Shown: one piece after another, positions 6,631-10,636 of the stretch | How the letters are laid out: each line of letters opens with the position of its first letter | How positions within the stretch are numbered: position 1 is the stretch's first letter | Origin: Lachnospiraceae bacterium | GTDB taxonomy: Bacteria > Bacillota > Clostridia > Lachnospirales > Lachnospiraceae | Assembly (NCBI GenBank): GCA_900763175.1 | Contig: CAAFJI010000325.1 | Span: forward strand, 1 to 10,636 | Reading direction: 5' to 3' | Length of the DNA stretch: 10,636 nt | Program-made: the position numbers and the translations under genes | Notes under the pieces: generated by a model | Seen by the model: only the letters and a program-made list of their open reading frames with translations | Databases searched by the model: none | What the model was told of the DNA's origin: nothing

Positions 6631-6631
6631 C

Positions 6632-7081
6632 TTAGTTCATGAATTTCTTCAGTTCGTCCATGAAGGTGCTTACGTCTTTAAATTCCCGATACACAGATGC
6701 AAAACGCACATAAGCTACGGAATCCAGGTCTTTCAGATGGTGCATTACGATCTCTCCGATCTTGGTACTGGAGATTTCTTTATCTTCGGTGCTGAAAATG
6801 TCTCCTTCTACAGCATCGATCATGACCTCCAGCTTTTCGCTGGCAATGGGGCGCTTATAGCAGGCACGGCGGATGCCGTTAATCAGCTTGTTGCGGTCAT
6901 ACTGCTCTCTGTTCAGATTTTTCTTAATAACCGTCAGCGGAATCACTTCCACATTCTCATAAGTGGTAAATCTTCTTCCACAGGAATCACACATTCTTCT
7001 GCGGCGGATAGAATTGGTTTCTTCTACAGGTCTTGAGTCTACAACTCTTGTATTATCCTGATTGCAATACGGACATCTCAT
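6632..7081 (-). CDS. nrdR: Transcriptional repressor NrdR
   Basis: A 149-residue NrdR, the (d)ATP-sensing repressor of ribonucleotide reductase operons, which binds NrdR boxes in their promoters. Cys3 and Cys6 (CPYC) pair with Cys31 and Cys34 (CDSC) in the N-terminal zinc ribbon, followed by the basic RRRR and the GRRFTTYE block. The ATP-cone domain begins near residue 48 (PLTVIKKN) and extends to about 138, with VAYVRFASVYREF near its end. Length is typical for the family (about 150-160). The ATG follows a G-rich AAAGGGGGGGAG sequence. No nrd gene is in the window, so its targets are elsewhere. It diverges from the ylmC-like gene and converges on gdhA. Confidence 0.97.
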   Translation of the reverse strand: MRCPYCNQDNTRVVDSRPVEETNSIRRRRMCDSCGRRFTTYENVEVIPLTVIKKNLNREQYDRNKLINGIRRACYKRPIASEKLEVMIDAVEGDIFSTEDKEISSTKIGEIVMHHLKDLDSVAYVRFASVYREFKDVSTFMDELKKFMN

Positions 7082-7154
7082 GGGAACTCCCCCCCTTTCT
7101 CACGGCATACTGCCATTTCGGTGACATAAACCGTACTGAACTTTACTGATTTTC

Positions 7155-7184
7155 ATTATAAATTAAGTATCGAAATCATGTCAA
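7155..7184 (-). promoter_or_regulatory. Consensus sigma-A promoter of nrdR
   Basis: On the minus strand TTGACA (7179-7184) and TATAAT (7155-7160) both match the consensus perfectly, with an 18-base spacer. The predicted start is near 7148, leaving a leader of about 65 bases. Confidence 0.85.
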
Positions 7185-7243
7185 CTAATACTGTGCATAT
7201 TTTCAGAAATTTTGCATAATCTCATAAAAAACAGGTATTTTTC

Positions 7244-7501
7244 ATGCGTATCTGCGAATTAAAACAAAAAGAAGTGATCAACATCTGTACCTGCCGGACC
7301 CTTGGCTGTCCCGTAGATGTGGAATTCAACTGCGAAAACGGCTGTATCACAGCTTTGATCGTCCCCGGTCCTGGCCGCTTCTGCTTCTGTCTTTTCGGCA
7401 GGGACAGCGAATACGTGATTCCCTGGAACTGCATCCGCCAGATCGGCGATGACATCATCCTGGTAGAGATTGACGAGAAGCACTGCTGCCATAAAGACTG
7501 A
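7244..7501 (+). CDS. YlmC/YmxH family sporulation protein (PRC-barrel)
   Basis: An 85-residue single PRC-barrel-like protein of the YlmC/YmxH family, found in endospore formers and associated with sporulation; its biochemical role is unknown. Recognisable features are the opening RICELKQKEVINI, a LGCPVDVEFN strand, the ITALIVPG block and the closing VIPWNCIRQIGDDIILV, which parallels VIPWRNIVKIGEDVILV in B. subtilis YlmC. Unlike that protein it is Cys-rich (Cys4, 15, 17, 22, 30, 34, 47, 49, 63, 81, 82), which might give metal binding or disulfides; that is inference. The ribosome binding site is weak (ACAGG). It sits immediately upstream of sigG on the same strand, which supports a sporulation role. 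Confidence 0.87.
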   Translation: MRICELKQKEVINICTCRTLGCPVDVEFNCENGCITALIVPGPGRFCFCLFGRDSEYVIPWNCIRQIGDDIILVEIDEKHCCHKD

Positions 7502-7517
7502 TGGAAAACTATGCATC

Positions 7518-7544
7518 AGAGCGTGTTTGGAAAATGCTTTCTGC
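7518..7544. repeat. 27-bp dispersed repeat, copy 1 (solitary arm)
   Basis: These 27 bases, beginning AGAGCGTG and ending TTTCTGC, are identical to 10290-10316. Here the arm stands alone in the ylmC-sigG spacer, 17 bases after the ylmC stop, with no matching inverted arm following it. Confidence 0.85.
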
Positions 7545-7701
7545 CCCGAACTCATTTATTATAGACAGACACCTTTTCCTGTTCCTGTCAAGGGCCATTA
7601 TTTTTTATATTTTTCTCAAAAAAGAATATTTATCCTCCGGCATGAGAATCATCTTACTACATGAAGTTTGTTTACCCATGCACAAAAAGGAGGATTCAAA
7701 A

Positions 7702-8481
7702 ATGGCACTTAACAAAGTTGAAATTTGCGGAGTTAATACATCGAAGCTTCCGGTACTGAAAGCAGAAGAAAAAGAAGAGCTTTTTCGCAGAATCAAACAG
7801 GGAGACGAAGAAGCCAGAGAACTTTACATCAAAGGAAATCTGCGGCTTGTTCTCAGTGTGATCAAGCGTTTTTCCAACAGCAGTGAAAATATGGATGACC
7901 TTTTCCAGATCGGCTGCATCGGTCTTATTAAAGCCATTGACAATTTTGATACCACTTTAAACGTGAAATTTTCCACCTACGCAGTGCCCATGATCGTAGG
8001 AGAAATACGCCGTTACTTACGGGACAACAACTCCATCCGTGTAAGCCGTTCTCTCCGTGACATCGCCTACCGTGCCATCTACGCCAAGGAAACCTATATC
8101 AAAACCAACTCCAAAGAGCCAACTCTTGCAGAAATTGCCAGCGAAATTGGCATTGAAAAAGAAATGGTCGTCTATGCCATGGATGCCATCCAGAACCCGG
8201 TAAGCCTTTTTGAACCGGTTTATACCGAAGGAGGAGACACTTTGTACGTCATGGACCAGATCAGCGATAAAAAGAACAAAGAGGAAAACTGGCTGGAAAA
8301 CATTTCCCTTCGAGAGGCCATGAGCCGTCTCAACCGACGGGAACGCCACATCATCGACCTGCGTTTCTATGAGGGCAAAACCCAGATGGAAGTCGCTCGG
8401 GAAATTGGCATCTCCCAGGCCCAGGTCAGCCGTCTGGAGAAAAACGCCCTGAAATCCATGCGAAATTATTTGCGGGCTTAA
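7702..8481 (+). CDS. sigG: RNA polymerase sporulation sigma factor SigG
   Basis: A 259-residue late forespore sigma factor (B. subtilis SigG is 260). The diagnostic N-terminus NKVEICGVNTSKLPVLK is present. Region 2 spans about 45-110, with GNLRLVLSVIKRF, DDLFQIGCIGLIKAIDNFD and FSTYAVPMIVGEIRRYLRDNN; region 3 follows, with SVSLFEP-like NPVSLFEPVY at 165-174; the region 4 helix-turn-helix is at 228-252 (TQMEVAREIGISQAQVSRLEK). It directs transcription of spore DNA-protection and germination genes in the engulfed forespore. The start is fixed by AAAAAGGAGG (7684-7693) eight bases before the ATG and by homology; the same frame is open back to 7501, but that extension is not SigG sequence. No spoIIGA or sigE lies immediately upstream. 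Confidence 0.97.
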   Translation: MALNKVEICGVNTSKLPVLKAEEKEELFRRIKQGDEEARELYIKGNLRLVLSVIKRFSNSSENMDDLFQIGCIGLIKAIDNFDTTLNVKFSTYAVPMIVGEIRRYLRDNNSIRVSRSLRDIAYRAIYAKETYIKTNSKEPTLAEIASEIGIEKEMVVYAMDAIQNPVSLFEPVYTEGGDTLYVMDQISDKKNKEENWLENISLREAMSRLNRRERHIIDLRFYEGKTQMEVAREIGISQAQVSRLEKNALKSMRNYLRA

Positions 8482-8507
8482 AGAGATATTTCATGTAAAT
8501 ATACCCA

Positions 8508-8670
8508 TAGTACATCGTTTGCGAAATAACTATACCACTCACTTGTCTGTGAATCCGATTGCACAGGTATAAAAGCCTCGGCGTAGCCCGCTACGCCTGC
8601 GTTTTTATACCTGCACACTCGAATCCACATCCTACGCAATTGGTATAGTTATTTACGAAACGATGTACTA
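8508..8670. repeat. 163-base palindromic element (MITE-like) between sigG and pap
   Basis: The outer arms 8508-8537 and 8641-8670 are inverted repeats matching at 27 of 30 bases, starting TAGTACATCG and ending CGATGTACTA. An inner stem pairs CAGGTATAAAA (8564-8574) with TTTTATACCTG (8602-8612), and an apical stem pairs GGCGTAGC with GCTACGCC around CC. Intervening sequences are partly complementary. Each end is bounded by TA, so a TA target duplication is possible. No coding capacity. It may be a non-autonomous transposon derivative or an RNA hairpin that blocks convergent transcription. Confidence 0.75.
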
Positions 8671-8719
8671 GTTTTCTCAAAAAATTACACATATATCTGA
8701 TTTCCCACACTTTTACCAC

Positions 8720-8758
8720 AAAAAATCCCCAAACTGGAGCCACCTCCAATCTGGGGAT
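8720..8758 (-). terminator. Intrinsic terminator of the polyphosphate:AMP phosphotransferase gene
   Basis: Arms 8725-8739 and 8744-8758 form a 15-position stem. The two plus-strand A-C mismatches become G-U pairs in the minus-strand transcript, indicating selection for folding on that strand, and a six-U tract (8720-8725) follows. It begins 16 bases past the stop codon. Confidence 0.88.
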
Positions 8759-8774
8759 ATTTTTTGAAAATATA

Positions 8775-10244
8775 TTATTCCAATGCTTTCTCCAATTCTT
8801 TTATTACAATCTTCAATGCCTTTATCCTTGCATATTTCTTATCCACGGATTCCAGGATATGCCAAGGGGCGTAGGTGGTACTGGTTTTGACCAGCATTTC
8901 GTTTACAGCGTCTTCGTAGGCATCCCATTTTTCTCTGTTTCTCCAATCCTCGTCTGTGATCTTCCACCGCTTCTCCGGATTGTTCTGACGGTCCGTGAAA
9001 CGCTCAAGCTGTGTATCTTTGTCGATCTGTACCCAAAATTTGATGATTACGGCACCCCAGTCGGACAACTCTTTCTCAAACTCATTAATCTCATTATAGG
9101 CACGCTTCCAGTCATTTTCACTGCAAAAGCCCTCCAGCCGCTCTACCATCACTCTTCCATACCAGGTGCGGTCAAAGATTGCAATATGTCCATCCTTTGG
9201 AAGCCTGGTCCAGAAGCGCCACAGATAATGGCGGGCTTTTTCATGAGGCTCCGGGCTTGCAATGGGGTGTACCTCAAAGCCACGGGGATCAAGAGCCTCT
9301 GTAATACGCTTGATATTCCCGCCTTTTCCCGCCGCATCCCAGCCTTCATAGGTGATGATCACCGGCACACGCTTGCGGTACAGCCTGTTGTGAAGCTCTC
9401 CCAGCTTTTTCTGAAGCTGCTTCAGTTCCTTTTTGTACTCTTCTTCCTCTATCACCTTATCTACCAGCTCAATCTCTGCCAGCTTCGGCATTTTCACAAG
9501 AGGATAAACATTCGGCAGAAGAGGCGCTGTATGGGCGCTGTTCTGCAATGCCACATCAATGTTGTTTACCATGGTTTCCAAAACCTGCAGTTCTGCCCAG
9601 TTCCGGTCCCTGGCGTCTATAATATACCAGGGCGCAATGGAAGTATTGGTGTCTGCCAGATACCGGTCAAAAATCTTCTGGCAACGTTTATAATGCTCAT
9701 TCTGCCATTTATCAAACTCATTCACACGCCATTTTGTATCATGGTCTTTATAAAGATTTTCCATGCGATGGGTCTGCTCTTTTTTGTCTATCTCCATAAA
9801 AAATTTCAGAACCAGATAGCCATTGTCCGTCAGCTGCCGTTCAAAATGCTTGATACTCTCAATCCGCTGTGCGTACGCTTCTTCTTCAAGGCCATCCAGA
9901 CAATCCTTGCAGGTCTGCTCCATCCATCCGGCATCCAGAAATGTAAATTTGCCAGTTTCTGGAATCTGTTTAAAATACCGGTATAAAAATGGTCTGCGCA
10001 GTTCATCCTCTGTAGGCTTCGACATGGTAGCAACCTTGAAAAATCTTGGATCGATATACTTGATCACCTTTCCAATAGTACTTCCCTTTCCCGCTGCGCC
10101 CCAGCCTTCAAAAAGCACCAGCACCGGAAGCTTATGCTCCTTTAGCTTCATCTGCTGCTGATACAGCTTCTCGCCGGCTTCCTTAATCCGCTGCTTTATC
10201 TCCTGCTTCTCCGGAATCTCCTCCGGCATCCAGTTTTTTAACAT
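8775..10244 (-). CDS. pap: Polyphosphate:AMP phosphotransferase (tandem-domain PPK2)
   Basis: A 489-residue protein with two PPK2 domains, as in Pseudomonas PAP, which phosphorylates AMP to ADP using inorganic polyphosphate. Domain 1 (about 15-235) has Walker A GWGAAGKGST (47-56) but its second motif is LDAGWMEQ (103-110), lacking the DRSWYGR arginines. Domain 2 (about 265-489) has Walker A GWDAAGKG (301-308) and the full DRTWYGRVMVERLEG motif (358-372) plus RQNNPEKRWK, so it is probably the catalytic half. A charged, probably helical linker (VIEEEEYKKELKQLQKKL) joins them. No membrane segment. The start has GAGGGAA about 6 bases upstream. It is monocistronic, with its own promoter, a long leader and a terminator. 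Nucleotide preference of PPK2 enzymes is hard to read from sequence, so AMP is the family-level expectation. Confidence 0.92.
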   Translation of the reverse strand: MLKNWMPEEIPEKQEIKQRIKEAGEKLYQQQMKLKEHKLPVLVLFEGWGAAGKGSTIGKVIKYIDPRFFKVATMSKPTEDELRRPFLYRYFKQIPETGKFTFLDAGWMEQTCKDCLDGLEEEAYAQRIESIKHFERQLTDNGYLVLKFFMEIDKKEQTHRMENLYKDHDTKWRVNEFDKWQNEHYKRCQKIFDRYLADTNTSIAPWYIIDARDRNWAELQVLETMVNNIDVALQNSAHTAPLLPNVYPLVKMPKLAEIELVDKVIEEEEYKKELKQLQKKLGELHNRLYRKRVPVIITYEGWDAAGKGGNIKRITEALDPRGFEVHPIASPEPHEKARHYLWRFWTRLPKDGHIAIFDRTWYGRVMVERLEGFCSENDWKRAYNEINEFEKELSDWGAVIIKFWVQIDKDTQLERFTDRQNNPEKRWKITDEDWRNREKWDAYEDAVNEMLVKTSTTYAPWHILESVDKKYARIKALKIVIKELEKALE

Positions 10245-10280
10245 AGTCTTTCCCTCAACTTTCTTTTTCCACCTGCCACG

Positions 10281-10298
10281 ACACGCTCTAGAGCGTGT
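10281..10298. repeat. Perfect 18-bp palindrome in the pap leader
   Basis: ACACGCTCTAGAGCGTGT reads identically on both strands. Its right half is the beginning of the 27-bp repeat, so it looks like two repeat ends meeting head to head at a CTAG. Confidence 0.8.
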
Positions 10299-10362
10299 TT
10301 GGAAAATGCTTTCTGCAAAATGGGGCGTGCAGATTGCAGGAATGATTTTTCAAACAGGCTCT
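10290..10362. repeat. Hairpin element carrying 27-bp dispersed repeat copy 2
   Basis: The left arm 10290-10316 is identical to 7518-7544. The right arm 10336-10362 is its inverted partner with 22 of 27 matches, leaving a 19-base loop. Both ends carry CTAG. The element lies between the predicted pap promoter and its start codon, so it should fold in the pap mRNA leader. Confidence 0.75.
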
Positions 10363-10390
10363 AGGGTGTGCAGATTGCAGGAATGATTTT
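10327..10390. repeat. Tandem-like 23-bp direct repeat
   Basis: The 23 bases from GTGCAGATTG to ATGATTTT occur exactly at 10327-10349 and 10368-10390, a period of 41 bases. The first copy overlaps the right arm of the hairpin element. This looks like a partial duplication of that element. Confidence 0.8.
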
Positions 10391-10439
10391 GCAGATGCTT
10401 TCCAGGATCTGGTACTGTATTTTTCAGTATTATAGCATA

Positions 10440-10468
10440 ATTATATCCGTTTTGCATGAATTTTACAA
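10440..10468 (-). promoter_or_regulatory. Promoter of the pap gene
   Basis: On the minus strand TTGTAA (10463-10468) and TATAAT (10440-10445) are 17 bases apart. A second TATAAT (10429-10434) preceded by TGC forms an extended -10 eleven bases further on, so two start points are possible. Either gives a leader of roughly 180-190 bases containing the hairpin element. Confidence 0.6.
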
Positions 10469-10525
10469 ATATTTAACTGTTTTTTCTTGCAAAAAACACG
10501 AAATCCTTGCAATCACCTTCGCCAC

Positions 10526-10553
10526 TTGCCAGCTTTGGTTAATTTCCTATACA
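10526..10553 (+). promoter_or_regulatory. Possible promoter of the right-edge gene
   Basis: TTGCCA (10526-10531, 5 of 6) and TATACA (10548-10553, 4 of 6) are 16 bases apart, upstream of a plus-strand start codon at 10599. Modest match only. Confidence 0.35.
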
Positions 10554-10598
10554 GAAGCCTGCAATTATGTTATTGTAGAAGAAAAAGGAGGTTTCCTC

Positions 10599-10636
10599 AT
10601 GCCTTTATCCATTTTTCTTGAAATGACTCTTTCTGC
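10599..10636 (+). CDS. Start of an unidentified gene (5' fragment)
   Basis: An ATG at 10599 is preceded by a strong AAAAAGGAGG (10582-10591) eight bases upstream and opens a frame (MPLSIFLEMTLS) that runs off the window. Twelve codons are too few to name a family. The ribosome binding site and a candidate upstream promoter argue that it is a genuine gene start, diverging from pap. Confidence 0.6.
   Translation, partial: MPLSIFLEMTLS

Noticed and set aside
7194..7221. SigF/SigG-like promoter (GCATA, 16 bases, CATAAT) upstream of the ylmC-like gene
   Set aside because: The spacing is about two bases short of the SigG pattern and the -10 matches SigF poorly; too weak to list as a feature.
7501..8481. 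326-residue version of sigG starting at 7501
   Set aside because: Homology begins at the Met at 7702, which has an ideal AAGGAGG; the extra residues match no SigG and cover a dispersed repeat.
8859..9986. 375-residue plus-strand ORF antisense to pap
   Set aside because: It is complementary to a clearly coding gene, has no ribosome binding site or recognisable domain, and its composition mirrors the opposite strand.
10281..10390. Repeats in the pap leader as a CRISPR array
   Set aside because: Only two direct copies, overlapping an inverted repeat, with no regular unique spacers and no cas genes.

Overview
The window reads as chromosome from a spore-forming, moderate-GC Firmicute, most likely a Lachnospiraceae-type Clostridia. 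The case rests on a canonical forespore sigma factor SigG, a YlmC/YmxH sporulation protein, a 454-residue citrate synthase with the Gram-positive SYRGYDI motif, a clostridial-type hexameric glutamate dehydrogenase, AGGAGG-type ribosome binding sites and palindrome-rich intergenic spacers. No phage, plasmid or transposase gene is visible and there is no CRISPR array. Genus assignment is inference.

Region 1 (1-3500, minus strand) is a tight gene run: citrate synthase, a patatin-like hydrolase starting one base after its stop, then a YqeG-type HAD phosphatase overlapping a shikimate kinase by 4 bases; the kinase runs off the left edge. A sigma-A promoter, a 5' hairpin and an 8-base inverted repeat bracketing the promoter lie upstream of citrate synthase. 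Region 2 (3500-3670) is a hairpin-rich spacer between 10-base direct repeats. Region 3 (3670-6480) holds alaA (minus) and gdhA (plus), divergently transcribed from apparently overlapping promoters; a possible 50-residue small ORF lies in the alaA leader and runs out of frame into alaA. Citrate synthase, GDH and AlaA together form a plausible route from acetyl-CoA through 2-oxoglutarate and glutamate to alanine.

Region 4 (6480-8480): terminators for gdhA and nrdR meet in a convergent spacer. NrdR then faces divergently away from a ylmC-like gene and sigG. Region 5 (8480-8775) contains a 163-base nearly symmetrical palindrome bounded by TA, followed by the terminator of the next gene. Region 6 (8775-10636) is a two-domain PPK2-type polyphosphate:AMP phosphotransferase on minus. 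It has a long leader containing a hairpin element, one arm of which (27 bp) is repeated exactly near 7518. The first 12 codons of a plus-strand gene enter at the right edge.

Most genes here are core metabolism. No convincing new multi-gene system is present. The unusual material is mainly intergenic: three different structured repeat families, overlapping divergent promoters, a candidate small ORF, and a shikimate kinase with altered motifs.
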